Below, piece after piece: positions 7,796-15,995 of a stretch of 64,000 nucleotides of DNA. Source of the DNA: Nocardia panacis (lineage in GTDB: Bacteria; Actinomycetota; Actinomycetes; Mycobacteriales; Mycobacteriaceae). Below the pieces are notes generated by a model, which made no database searches, had not been told where the DNA came from, and worked only from the letters and a program-made list of their open reading frames with translations. A program made the translations under genes and the position numbers. How positions within the stretch are numbered: the first letter of the stretch is position 1; each line of letters opens with the position of its first letter. Where the stretch lies: contig NZ_QZFU01000029.1 of assembly GCF_003598715.1 (NCBI RefSeq), positions 372,001 to 436,000 of the forward strand. Direction: 5' to 3'.

Positions 7796-8893
7796 ATGAC
7801 AGGACCGACGCCTTTGACTCTCGCCTCGATCCGCCAAGCTCCCAAGGCCCTGCTGCACGATCACCTCGACGGTGGTCTGCGGCCCGCGACCGTACTGGAG
7901 CTCGCCGCCGATTGCGGATACGACCAGCTACCGGCCACCGAGGAGGCCGAGCTGGCCCGCTGGTTCCGTGACGCGGCCGACAGCGGATCGCTCGAACGCT
8001 ATCTGGAGACCTTCGCCCACACCGTTGCCGTCATGCAGACCCCCGAGGGACTGCGTCGCGTGGCCCGCGAATGCGCCGAGGATCTGGCCGCCGACGGTGT
8101 GGTCTACGCCGAGGTGCGCTTCGCGCCGGAGCAGCACCTCGAGCGGGGACTCACCCTCGACGAAGTGGTTGAGCACACCCTGGCCGGCTTCCGTGAGGGT
8201 ATGGCCGCCGCGGCCGCGGCGGAGACGCCCATCGTGGTGACCTGCCTGCTCACCGCCATGCGGCACGCGGCTCGCTCCCGCGAGATCGCCGAATTGGCGG
8301 TGCGTTTCCGGGATTCCGGGGTCGGCGGATTCGATATCGCAGGCGCGGAGGCCGGTTTCCCGCCCAGCCGCCACCTGGATGCCTTCGAATATATGCGGGC
8401 CAATAGCGCGCACTTCACGATTCACGCGGGCGAGGCGTTCGGGCTGCCCTCTATTCACGAGGCGCTGGCTTTTTGCGGCTGCGACCGGCTCGGGCACGGC
8501 GTGCGTATCACCGACGATATCGATGTGCCGGGCGAGATCGCCGATGCCCGCCTGGGTTTGGTCGCGAATTATGTGCGCGATATGCGAATTCCGCTCGAAC
8601 TGTGTCCGTCGTCGAATGTGCAGACCGGTGCGGTGCCCTCGCTGGACAAGCATCCGTTCGACCTGCTGGCCCGGTTGCGCTTCCGTGTCACGGTCAATAC
8701 CGACAACCGGTTGATGAGCGATACCAGCATGAGCCGCGAAATGCTCAAACTGGTGGACACCTTCGGCTACGGCTGGAGCGATCTGGAGCGGTTCACCATC
8801 AATGCGATGAAGTCGGCGTTCATACCGTTCCCGGAGCGGTTGCGCATCATCGACGACATCATCAAACCGGGCTACGCGGTGCTGATCGGCTGA
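7796..8893 (+). CDS. add: Adenosine deaminase
   Basis: A 365-residue TIM-barrel deaminase that converts (deoxy)adenosine to (deoxy)inosine. Zinc ligands His21 and His23 are in LLHDHLDGG. The catalytic Glu is in FTIHAGEAFG, and the later motifs DRLGHGVR and TVNTDNRLMSDT give the remaining His/Asp ligands. The second residue after His is Asp, not the more usual Val (HxHLDG kept). ATG 7796 was preferred to GTG 7790. It closes the cdd-deoA-add group. Confidence 0.95.
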   Translation: MTGPTPLTLASIRQAPKALLHDHLDGGLRPATVLELAADCGYDQLPATEEAELARWFRDAADSGSLERYLETFAHTVAVMQTPEGLRRVARECAEDLAADGVVYAEVRFAPEQHLERGLTLDEVVEHTLAGFREGMAAAAAAETPIVVTCLLTAMRHAARSREIAELAVRFRDSGVGGFDIAGAEAGFPPSRHLDAFEYMRANSAHFTIHAGEAFGLPSIHEALAFCGCDRLGHGVRITDDIDVPGEIADARLGLVANYVRDMRIPLELCPSSNVQTGAVPSLDKHPFDLLARLRFRVTVNTDNRLMSDTSMSREMLKLVDTFGYGWSDLERFTINAMKSAFIPFPERLRIIDDIIKPGYAVLIG

Positions 8894-8906
8894 ATTCCGC
8901 TGCCGC

Positions 8907-8940
8907 CCAACGTATTCCGGTGCGTGCCGGAATACGTTGG
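8907..8940. terminator. Hairpin downstream of add
   Basis: A perfect 14-bp stem (CCAACGTATTCCGG and its complement) closes a 6-nt loop 14 nt after the add stop. It probably ends the salvage transcript. Confidence 0.7.
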
Positions 8941-9042
8941 CGGCGTCGACCTTTCGTGCGGACCCGCAGCCGTGTCGAAACCCCCGGTGGGCAGTGCCGA
9001 GTCGCCCGACAGCGATCGGGCGCGGCCGGCTAGCGTGGAGCC

Positions 9043-9702
9043 ATGCAGACCTTGCACATCGACCGCCGGTACAACGGCCCGCCCGACTCCGGCCAGGGCG
9101 GGTATGTCGGCGGAATGCTGGCCGAGCGGCTCGATGACCCGGTGGTGACCGTCATCCTGCGCAGCCCGCCGCCACTGGATACCGAACTGCGACTGCGCGA
9201 CGGCAACCTCTACGACGATGCCACGCTACTGGCCGAATCTCGTCCCGGTAGCTTCGAACGCGCTGTACCCGAGCCGGTTTCGCCCGCGGCGGCGGCCGTC
9301 GCCCTCGAGTCCTACCGGTCCAGCCCGCTTTTCTCGAACTGCTTCGTCTGCGGCAGCGCTCGCGAGGACGGACTGCGCATCCAGCCGGGCGAGGTCGCAC
9401 CGAACATCGTGGCTGCCCCATGGACAGCACCGTCTTCGGACTCGCTGCTCATCGACACCGCCCTGATCTGGGCGGCGCTGGATTGTCCCGGCGGCTGGGC
9501 ACTGCCGGACATGCTGGAGCGGCCCGCGCTGCTGGGCTCCATGACCGCCGCCGTCCCCGAACTCCCCGAGGCGGGCGAACCGTGTGTCGTGGTGGCGCAG
9601 CGCATCGGCGAACAGGGCCGCAAGTGCTACGCCTCGACCGCCCTCTACGGTGCCGACAATCGGTTGCTCGGTCGCGCCGAACAGATCTGGATTCGACTCT
9701 GA
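9043..9702 (+). CDS. Hypothetical protein, possible hotdog-fold thioesterase-like
   Basis: A 219-residue protein of the actinobacterial type that begins with a short strand-rich half, then a Cys pair in FSNCFVCG (residues 98-105), then a second half (WAALDCPGGWA, VVVAQRIGEQGRKCYAS, GRAEQIWIRL) that resembles the C-terminal part of double hotdog domains. A thioesterase role is a guess from that pattern; no catalytic residue can be assigned. It follows add on the same strand behind a hairpin and is therefore probably a separate transcript. Confidence 0.6.
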   Translation: MQTLHIDRRYNGPPDSGQGGYVGGMLAERLDDPVVTVILRSPPPLDTELRLRDGNLYDDATLLAESRPGSFERAVPEPVSPAAAAVALESYRSSPLFSNCFVCGSAREDGLRIQPGEVAPNIVAAPWTAPSSDSLLIDTALIWAALDCPGGWALPDMLERPALLGSMTAAVPELPEAGEPCVVVAQRIGEQGRKCYASTALYGADNRLLGRAEQIWIRL

Positions 9703-9714
9703 GCTGTCCGATCA

Positions 9715-9747
9715 TCCGGTGTCGCAGCGACTTCGGTGCGCACCGGA
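9715..9747. terminator. Hairpin between convergent genes
   Basis: TCCGGTG at 9715-9721 pairs with CACCGGA at 9741-9747, extended inward by CGCA/TGCG after one bulged T. It lies in the 58-bp gap between two convergent genes. Confidence 0.5.
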
Positions 9748-9760
9748 CACTCGGCGGTGG

Positions 9761-11011
9761 TCAGCGATGTTCCAGACGCGCCTCGAAGGCGTGCTCCAAC
9801 TCGCGCCACGCCTGTGCCTCCGCCGCGAACGGCGGATTCGGGGCCATCCGGCTCGGATCCGGATTCAGCAGGTAGGAGATGTACCAGCCGAGCGGGGTCG
9901 ACTGCGCCAGCGCCTGCTCGACCGCCTCGTCCTCGGCGTAATCGGCGGCGTCGGTGAACAATTCGACCGCCAGATCCAACTGCTCGACATCGACGGTCTC
10001 GGGTCCCTCGGCCAGATCGTCGGCCAGACCGGGCAGCACATAGACGTTCTCGTCGGTGACCTCGATCTCCAGCGAACCGTCCACGGCCGCGGTCTGGACG
10101 TCGGCGTAGGTGCTGACCCTGGCCAGGTCGTGCTCGTGCTCATCGGCCAGGAAGCGGGCCAGCGCGCGCTCGGAGCCGAAAACGCTGATCGAGCCGTCGG
10201 TGCCGAGGAAGATCGGTTCGTCGTCGAGATAGCAGCGCAGCGTGAAATAGCTGCCGTCGGCGGTGACGATCTTGACCGGATCGATGCCGACCTCGTGCCA
10301 GAAGGACTCGTCCCCGTCCTCCTCCTCCTCGTCGTCCTCGTCCAGATCGACCGGTTCGAACTCGTCGGCGTCGTCCTCGGACGCGTCGTCGGCGTCGACC
10401 ACGTTCTCCTCGGCGGCGAGCAGTTCGGCCTCGGCGACCGCGACGGCCGCCTGATCCACCTCGGGGGTGCGCACCACCGAATCAATGGCGTCGAGCACCG
10501 CGTCCCAGTCCTTGGCGATGGCCGCGCCGATCTGATCCCACAGCTCCTCCCCGTCGCGGCCGAGGAAGGTGCTCATCCCGCCCGGCAGCGCCCCGAGCAC
10601 CGGATGGGAGCCGAAGAACTTGGTGACCGTGTCCAGCTCGCAGACCTCACCGATATTGCGGACCATGCCGAGGGTGTCCTCGAGCTCGGCGAGGGTGTCC
10701 GCATCCGGATTGCCCGCCGCCAGCTCCGGCACCGCGACCAGGTCGAAGGTGAAATTCTCCTCCGGCTCCAATTCCGCCGCCGACAGGCCCGCCACCACCG
10801 GCCAGGCCGGATGGTCGACGAGGTCGTTGTCGGAATTGGTCCGAATGAAGGCGGCCAGTTCCGCCACGGACTCGAATCCGTAGAGGGCGTCCTCATGTCC
10901 GAGGAACGCCTCCCACTCGTCGTCACCGTCCCGCCAACGCGGAGCCCACAGGGTGACGAGATCGCCGTCGGTCAGCCCGAGCTCGATCGGGACGATGTCT
11001 CCAGAAGCCAT
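9761..11011 (-). CDS. Acidic conserved actinobacterial protein, Rv3311-like
   Basis: A 416-residue soluble protein, strongly acidic, with an almost uninterrupted Asp/Glu tract at about residues 213-236 (ASEDDADEFEPVDLDEDDEE). The N-terminal part (LTDGDLVTLWAPRWRDGDDE, FLGHEDALYGFESVAELAAF) resembles the conserved protein Rv3311 that occupies this position in mycobacteria. Some databases label the family a primosomal protein; nothing in the sequence supports that role. It is the first gene upstream of, and on the same strand as, nothing closely spaced: 26 bp separate its start from the YbaB stop. Confidence 0.7.
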   Translation of the reverse strand: MASGDIVPIELGLTDGDLVTLWAPRWRDGDDEWEAFLGHEDALYGFESVAELAAFIRTNSDNDLVDHPAWPVVAGLSAAELEPEENFTFDLVAVPELAAGNPDADTLAELEDTLGMVRNIGEVCELDTVTKFFGSHPVLGALPGGMSTFLGRDGEELWDQIGAAIAKDWDAVLDAIDSVVRTPEVDQAAVAVAEAELLAAEENVVDADDASEDDADEFEPVDLDEDDEEEEDGDESFWHEVGIDPVKIVTADGSYFTLRCYLDDEPIFLGTDGSISVFGSERALARFLADEHEHDLARVSTYADVQTAAVDGSLEIEVTDENVYVLPGLADDLAEGPETVDVEQLDLAVELFTDAADYAEDEAVEQALAQSTPLGWYISYLLNPDPSRMAPNPPFAAEAQAWRELEHAFEARLEHR

Positions 11012-11037
11012 GAGCGGAAGCCTATCGAGCTTCGGGC

Positions 11038-11385
11038 TCAGGCACTATCCGGCCCGCCCCCAACTGTTCCCGGCGCGTCCTGTGGGGTCGCCACGAACGA
11101 CTCGTTCAGTGTCGCAACGACCTTCGAGCGCTGGGACCCCGCATGCTCGGATGCCTGCCGGGCCGCCCACACGATCAGTTGACCGACTTCGGCGGGCGGC
11201 AGCGCGGTGACCGTCTCGGCCAGGCTCAGACCGACCAGCGCGCCATCGCTGTCGACCTCGGCGGTGACCATGCCGTCTTCGCTGGTGAACCGGCCCCGCA
11301 CCTGCTTGAGGCCGTAGAGCGCGGCCTCCAGCGCCTCCAATTTCGCGGTCGCGTTGGCGACCAGCGCATCCATCTCGGCACTCAT
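11038..11385 (-). CDS. YbaB/EbfC-family protein
   Basis: A 115-residue member of the YbaB/EbfC family, recognised from the N-terminal helix (ALVANATAKLEALEAALYGL), the strand pair MVTAEVDSDGALVGLSL and the C-terminal amphipathic helix (IVWAARQASEHAGSQRSK). YbaB proteins are small dimeric nucleoid-type proteins; in Nocardia and mycobacteria paralogues occur beside type VII secretion substrates. It overlaps the upstream gene by one base and ends the four-gene module that starts at 13211. Confidence 0.75.
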   Translation of the reverse strand: MSAEMDALVANATAKLEALEAALYGLKQVRGRFTSEDGMVTAEVDSDGALVGLSLAETVTALPPAEVGQLIVWAARQASEHAGSQRSKVVATLNESFVATPQDAPGTVGGGPDSA

Positions 11386-11735
11386 TACACCGGCCTCATC
11401 CAGCTCGTCGGTCCAGTATCCGCGTCATCGATGCGGTCCAATTCGTCCACCGCGGCCCGGCGGTTGGGCAGGCCGAGCTTGTCGAGGATCTCCTCGGGCA
11501 GGCCCGCCTCGGCCAGCACCTCGCGGCGCCGGGCCTTGGCCACAATGGTGGACCGCTTGGTGAGCCGGAGAATCTCGTTGGCGAGAGTCTGTGCGCCGTA
11601 ACGGTATTCGCCGCGCTCGAATTTGATCTCCACCGGCATGCCCTGATCGGTGGCGCGCACCGAAATGGTGCCGGAACGATTCGTGCTGCCCGCCACCGTG
11701 ACATTCGGGACGTTGGGAATTTGTGGATTGGTCAT
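11385..11735 (-). CDS. Hypothetical protein of the type VII-associated module
   Basis: A 116-residue protein with a strand-rich first half (VTVAGSTNRSGTISVRATDQ, then PVEIKFERGEYRYGAQTLAN) and a basic helical second half (RSTIVAKARRREVLAEAGL). No domain was recognised. Its start overlaps the stop of the NlpC/P60 gene by 4 nt (ATGA) and its stop overlaps the YbaB start, so all are translated from one message. The second half resembles the region found beside YbaB-like proteins in ESX-related clusters, which is inference. Confidence 0.65.
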   Translation of the reverse strand: MTNPQIPNVPNVTVAGSTNRSGTISVRATDQGMPVEIKFERGEYRYGAQTLANEILRLTKRSTIVAKARRREVLAEAGLPEEILDKLGLPNRRAAVDELDRIDDADTGPTSWMRPV

Positions 11736-12865
11736 GCCGTCGGCCTGTAGAAGCCGTAGAAGTCCATGCCGATGTTCTCCGTTCGAATCGAGCTGATGGA
11801 GACCGGATCACCGGCCTCGACCATCTTTCCGTTGCCGATGACCATCGCGACGTGACCATCCCAGACCGCCAGGTCGCCCGGTGCCAGATCGCCAGGGGAG
11901 ACCGGGCTGCCGAGCGCTTGCTGGTTGGCCAGTCGCGGGAGTTCGAGACCCGCCTCCTCGTAGGAGCATTTGGTGAGGCCGCTGCAATCCAGGCCGACAC
12001 CGGGCGTGGTGCCGCCCCACGCGTACGGCGTGCCGACCGCGCCGAGCGCCGCCCGAACCGCCGTGGCCGCCTTCTCGTTCGGGGCGGTGACCTCGCTGCC
12101 GTCGGGCAGGGTGATCTTGACGCCGGTGCCGGTGTCGGCATGTGCCCCGGCGTTCTCCGTCGCCGCACCCGGATTGGTCGGCGCGGACGACGAGGTTCTG
12201 GAGCTGACGGGCGCGGTGGAGCTCTGCATCAGGCCGCTCATGGCCGATACGCCGCTGCCCACCAGGCTCGACGCCGTGGAGACCAACTGCTGCACGCCGG
12301 AGGCGGCGGTACCGATCGCCTGGGTCGGCACACTGCTCGCCAGGGTGCTCGCCAACGAGGTGGTCGGCGGCGGCGTGAGCGCCGACATGGCGGAGGTGTG
12401 GGTATCCAGCTCGCCCTGAACGCGATTGACCACCTTGACACCCTGTTGCAGATGGTCGATGGCGGAGCCGACCAGCACGGCCAACCCCTCGGGCGTCCCC
12501 AGCGCGGGACCCAGGCTGGTCGCCTGCTGGAGGAAGGATTCGACGATCGCGGTGAGATCCTTGTTGCCGGAGGCGATTTCGCCCGCGGCCTTGTCGACCA
12601 GGGTTGCCATATCGTTGCCGCGATCGGAGATGGTGGCCGCGGAGGTCTGGACCCGCAGCGCCTTCGAGGTGGCGGCATCGGCGCCCTCGCCCTGCCACGC
12701 GTTGCTCATGGCATTGATGCTGTCGCGGCCCATGGCGTGCACCTGGTCGACCGCTTCGGCCGTGGCGCGCAGTGAGTCGGCCGCGCCGCCGCTGGGCAGC
12801 ACACCCGCGCCGAAACTGGCCAGCAGATCGGTGAGCGGCTTGACCAGCAGATCGATATCGATCAC
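11732..12865 (-). CDS. NlpC/P60 peptidoglycan hydrolase with helical N-terminal domain
   Basis: A 377-residue protein. Residues 1-150 form a helical domain with a WQGEGADAA motif (about residue 57), like WXG100/ESX substrates. Residues 165-245 are a Ser/Thr/Pro linker. The C-terminal NlpC/P60 domain has catalytic Cys294 (LDCSGLTKC) and His338 (WDGHVAMVIG), used to cleave D-Glu-mDAP bonds in the cell wall. No classical signal peptide is present, so export through a type VII system is likely. GTG 12865 follows the upstream stop by 7 bp with GAGAAGG before it. Confidence 0.85.
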   Translation of the reverse strand: MIDIDLLVKPLTDLLASFGAGVLPSGGAADSLRATAEAVDQVHAMGRDSINAMSNAWQGEGADAATSKALRVQTSAATISDRGNDMATLVDKAAGEIASGNKDLTAIVESFLQQATSLGPALGTPEGLAVLVGSAIDHLQQGVKVVNRVQGELDTHTSAMSALTPPPTTSLASTLASSVPTQAIGTAASGVQQLVSTASSLVGSGVSAMSGLMQSSTAPVSSRTSSSAPTNPGAATENAGAHADTGTGVKITLPDGSEVTAPNEKAATAVRAALGAVGTPYAWGGTTPGVGLDCSGLTKCSYEEAGLELPRLANQQALGSPVSPGDLAPGDLAVWDGHVAMVIGNGKMVEAGDPVSISSIRTENIGMDFYGFYRPTA

Positions 12866-12872
12866 GGCCTTC

Positions 12873-13211
12873 TCACCCTGCCATTTCGGCGGCGGCCTGA
12901 CCCATGGCCGCGGCATGGGCCGCATCGGTCTCGGTGAGGGTCGACGCCGCGGCGGCGGCCCCGCCGCTCATACTCCCCACCACCGCCGACAGTTGGCCGA
13001 TCGCCGCGGTATGTCCCGCGTGCGTGGCGGTGTACGCGGCCAGGAAATCACCGCCGATCGCCCCGAATATCGAGGCCAGCGCCAACGGATCGGACGCCAC
13101 CGCCCCGGCGGCCGCCGCGGCCAACTCCCCGGACATGGTTTCGGCATGCGCGGCGTAGGCGGCGATGCCCTGGGTGTCCGCCAACATCTTTCGCATCAGA
13201 GCTTCCCCCAT
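12873..13211 (-). CDS. EspC-like type VII secretion target protein
   Basis: A 112-residue Ala-rich helical protein of the ESX-1 EspC / type VII target kind: two predicted helices (ADTQGIAAYAAHAETMSGEL and GQLSAVVGSMSGGAAAAAST) with a Gly-rich turn (FGAIGGDF) near the middle. A YxxxD/E-type signal is not obvious. Starts are ATG 13211 or ATG 13196; the latter has GGGGGAA six bases upstream. It is the first gene of a tight operon with the NlpC/P60 protein, which could be its export or folding partner. Confidence 0.72.
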   Translation of the reverse strand: MGEALMRKMLADTQGIAAYAAHAETMSGELAAAAAGAVASDPLALASIFGAIGGDFLAAYTATHAGHTAAIGQLSAVVGSMSGGAAAAASTLTETDAAHAAAMGQAAAEMAG

Positions 13212-13344
13212 CTGTTGTTTCCCAGGCAGAGTACGTCATTCATTGAGTTCGACGCGTCCGGTTCCCGATCGGTTCCCGCGTTCGCCCGAAAAAAATCGGA
13301 GAGCGGAAAGCCGGCACACCCGGCACCGACTTTATCGTTCCCTC

Positions 13345-13968
13345 ATGCGCACCGAAACCGTGGAGCACCCACTCGCCGCCGCACTACTGACCACCCTGCG
13401 CGACGCGCGCACCGACAACCCGTCCTTCCGCACCGCACTGCGCGACCTTACCGGCATCCTCGTCTACGAGGCGCTGCGCGACGCGCCGCTGCACCGCTTC
13501 GAGGTGCGCACCCCGGTCGCGAATACCGAGGGCGCGCGGTTGGCCGCGCCGCCGCTGCTGGTGCCGGTGCTGCGCGCCGGACTCGGCATGGTGGAGGCCG
13601 CCGCCGAGCTGATCCCCGACGCGCGAGTCGGATTCGTCGGCATCGCCCGCGACGAGTCGACCCACCAACCCGTGCCCTACCTGGAATCGCTGCCCGCGGA
13701 CCTGTCGGACATGCCGGTATTCGTCCTGGATCCCATGCTGGCCACCGGCGGATCCATGCGGCACACGCTGGAACTGCTCGCCGCGCGCGGGGCCACCGAC
13801 ATCACCGCGATCTGTGTGGTCGCGGCACCCGAAGGTGTTGCCGCGCTCGCGGATTCGGGCCTGCCCGTGCGCTTGATCACCGCGACGATCGATCAGGGGC
13901 TCAATGCCGACGCCTATATCGTGCCCGGCCTCGGCGATGCGGGCGACCGCCAATTCGGGCCGCGCTGA
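13345..13968 (+). CDS. upp: Uracil phosphoribosyltransferase
   Basis: The 207-residue enzyme makes UMP from uracil and PRPP. The PRPP loop VFVLDPMLATGGSMRHTLEL and the uracil site near the C-terminus (YIVPGLGDAGDRQFG) are both intact, and the length is standard. ATG 13345 was chosen for the MRTETVEHPLAAALLTTLR start typical of Upp; the frame is open further upstream without a ribosome site. It completes pyrimidine salvage with cdd and deoA. M. tuberculosis has upp (Rv3309c) at the same relative place. Confidence 0.96.
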   Translation: MRTETVEHPLAAALLTTLRDARTDNPSFRTALRDLTGILVYEALRDAPLHRFEVRTPVANTEGARLAAPPLLVPVLRAGLGMVEAAAELIPDARVGFVGIARDESTHQPVPYLESLPADLSDMPVFVLDPMLATGGSMRHTLELLAARGATDITAICVVAAPEGVAALADSGLPVRLITATIDQGLNADAYIVPGLGDAGDRQFGPR

Positions 13969-14019
13969 ACGCGGTTCGGCGGGCGCCTCGGTCGAAGACC
14001 GAACAGACCACGGACCGGG

Positions 14020-14373
14020 TCAGAGACCGAACGAGCCGGTGGCCGAACCGGTGGAGGGCCGGTTGGCATTCTCGGTCCGCCACACGCCGCAGCCGGTGGT
14101 CGAGAACGCGGCATCGGTGGACGCGATGCGAATCCGCAGCGTGCCCGACGCGCCATTGCCGCTCTCGATGACATCGCCGTAGGCGGTCAGTCGCGCCCAC
14201 GCGCACAGCCCGCTCGCCGAATACGTCACATAGTCGCCCGGCGCGATATCGGCTCCGACCCCGTAGGTGCCGTCGTGATCCAGGACGGTGGGCGCGGCCT
14301 GCGCCGCCCCCGCGCCCCCGAGCAGTGTCGCGGCGACGAGGCCGAATCCGGTGAGCGACAGTGACTTGCGCAT
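14020..14373 (-). CDS. Small secreted protein
   Basis: A 117-residue protein with a clear Sec signal peptide: basic MRKSL, hydrophobic core to about residue 20, cleavage after AQA (residue 26). The mature part (about 90 residues) has two Cys (LCAWARL and TTGCGVW) that could form a disulfide, and repeated short strands. No family was recognised. It is convergent with upp and lies downstream of pmmB on the same strand, 122 bp away, so it probably has its own promoter. Confidence 0.7.
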   Translation of the reverse strand: MRKSLSLTGFGLVAATLLGGAGAAQAAPTVLDHDGTYGVGADIAPGDYVTYSASGLCAWARLTAYGDVIESGNGASGTLRIRIASTDAAFSTTGCGVWRTENANRPSTGSATGSFGL

Positions 14374-14495
14374 GACGGCCTATCTGTTGGGTAACGCGTT
14401 CGCGCCCAGTCTAGAAACGCCCACCCGATGCGCAACCCCCTATCCCCCTCACGCGGGAGTATGCGCGAATCAACTCCGTCCCGGATGAATGACGC

Positions 14496-15995
14496 TCAGG
14501 CGGTGAGGAGGGTGGTGCAGTAGGCGCGGAGGGCGGACAGGTGGTCGGTCGCGGCGGATTTCGCGGTGGGAAGGGTGGTGGGGGTGGTCGGTTCGACGGT
14601 TTCCAGATAGCACTTGAGTTTGGGTTCGGTGCCGGAGGGACGGACGACTACGCGTGCGGTAGGGGTGCGCAGGATGAGAGCATCCGTGCGAAGGGGACCG
14701 CGAACCTGGAGCAGGTCGGTGTATTCGATCGGGGTGCCGAGGATTTCGGTCGGTGGGGCGGTGCGCAGCCGGGCGACGGCCGCTGCCGCGTCGGCGGGGG
14801 AGGGCAGGCGCACGGAGAGCTGGTCGGTGGCGTGCAGGCCGAATTCCAGTGCGTAGGAGTCGAGTTCGTCGAGCAGCGTGCGGCCTGCGGCTTTCAGACG
14901 GGCGACGAGATCCGCGGTGAGGACGGCGGCGGAGATGCCGTCCTTGTCGCGCACCGCCGCGGGATCGACGCAGTGGCCGATGGCCTCCTCGTAGGCGTAG
15001 ACCAGACCGTCTCCCGCGCGGGCGAGCCATTTGAAACCGGTGAGCGTTTCGGTGTAGCGCGCGCCGCGAGCGGGCGCGAGTCTCGACAGCAGTCGTGACG
15101 AGACTATCGTGGTGGCCACCAGCGCATTCGGCGGCGCGGTGCGCAAAACGCAGTCGGCCAGCAGTACGCCGGTCTCGTCGCCGCGCAGCATGCGCCAACC
15201 ATCGGGACCGGGCACGCCGACAGCACAGCGGTCGGCGTCCGGATCCAGGGCGATGGCCACATCGGCCTCGACGCGCGCCGCCAAAGCGAGCAGCAGATCG
15301 GTCGCGCCCGGTTCTTCCGGATTCGGGAAGGCGACGGTGGGGAAGTCGGGATCGGGCGCGTATTGCTCCGTGACCACGTGCACGTCCGAGAAACCGGCCG
15401 CCGCGAGGGCTTGCACAGCAAGCTCGCCGCCGACGCCGTGCAGCGGGGTGAGTGCGATCCGAATCGGTGCCCGCGCACCGGATCCGCCTATGCGGGAGGG
15501 CAATTCGGCGACCCGGGCCAGATAGCGCTGTGCGGGCGCGTCATCGGCGGGTGTGACGGACGTGCGCGCGATCGGCGCGCGCACCGCCTCGATGTGGCGT
15601 TCGATCTCGGCGTCGGCGGGCGCGATCAGCTGTGACCCGCCCGCCAGGTACACCTTGTACCCGTTGTCGCTCGCCGGATTGTGCGAGGCGGTGATCTGCA
15701 CCCCCGCCACCGCGCCGAGTTCGCGCACCGCGAAGGCGACCACGGGTGTCGGCACCGGTCGCGGCAGCAGCGTCACCGGAAAACCGGCCGCGGCAAGGAT
15801 TTCCGCCGTGGCAATGGCGAATTCGGCGGACCCGTGCCTGGCGTCGCGCCCCACGACGACAGCGCCGCCGCCGAGGCAGCGTTCGCGCAACCAGTCGGCG
15901 AGCCCGGCGGTGGCCCGTCCGACCGTCTCGACATTCATCCCGTCCGGACCGTCCCGCAGGGGTCCGCGCAGCCCGGCCGTGCCGAAGCGCAGCAT
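14496..15995 (-). CDS. pmmB: Phosphomannomutase / phosphoglucomutase family protein
   Basis: A 499-residue alpha-D-phosphohexomutase. The phosphoserine loop is VQITASHNPASDNG with Ser104. The Mg2+ loop is ALDPDADRCAV, the sugar loop is DETGVLLAD, and the phosphate-binding C-terminal loop is VVRPSGTEPKLKCY. Its ATG directly follows the TAG of deoD/punA (TAGATG), so the two are one operon. Beside nucleoside phosphorylases the likely substrate is ribose- or deoxyribose-1-phosphate as well as, or instead of, a hexose phosphate; this is inferred from context. Confidence 0.92.
   Translation of the reverse strand: MLRFGTAGLRGPLRDGPDGMNVETVGRATAGLADWLRERCLGGGAVVVGRDARHGSAEFAIATAEILAAAGFPVTLLPRPVPTPVVAFAVRELGAVAGVQITASHNPASDNGYKVYLAGGSQLIAPADAEIERHIEAVRAPIARTSVTPADDAPAQRYLARVAELPSRIGGSGARAPIRIALTPLHGVGGELAVQALAAAGFSDVHVVTEQYAPDPDFPTVAFPNPEEPGATDLLLALAARVEADVAIALDPDADRCAVGVPGPDGWRMLRGDETGVLLADCVLRTAPPNALVATTIVSSRLLSRLAPARGARYTETLTGFKWLARAGDGLVYAYEEAIGHCVDPAAVRDKDGISAAVLTADLVARLKAAGRTLLDELDSYALEFGLHATDQLSVRLPSPADAAAAVARLRTAPPTEILGTPIEYTDLLQVRGPLRTDALILRTPTARVVVRPSGTEPKLKCYLETVEPTTPTTLPTAKSAATDHLSALRAYCTTLLTA

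Noticed and set aside
9584..11182. 532-codon plus-strand frame opposite the Rv3311-like gene
   Set aside because: Composition (Val/Gly/Arg-rich, no domain) marks it as a shadow; the minus-strand protein has the conserved acidic pattern.
13988..14002. TCGGTC-GAA-GACCGA as the upp terminator
   Set aside because: The stem is only 6 bp with a 3-nt loop, and a competing GTTCGG/CCGAAC pairing exists; left unassigned.
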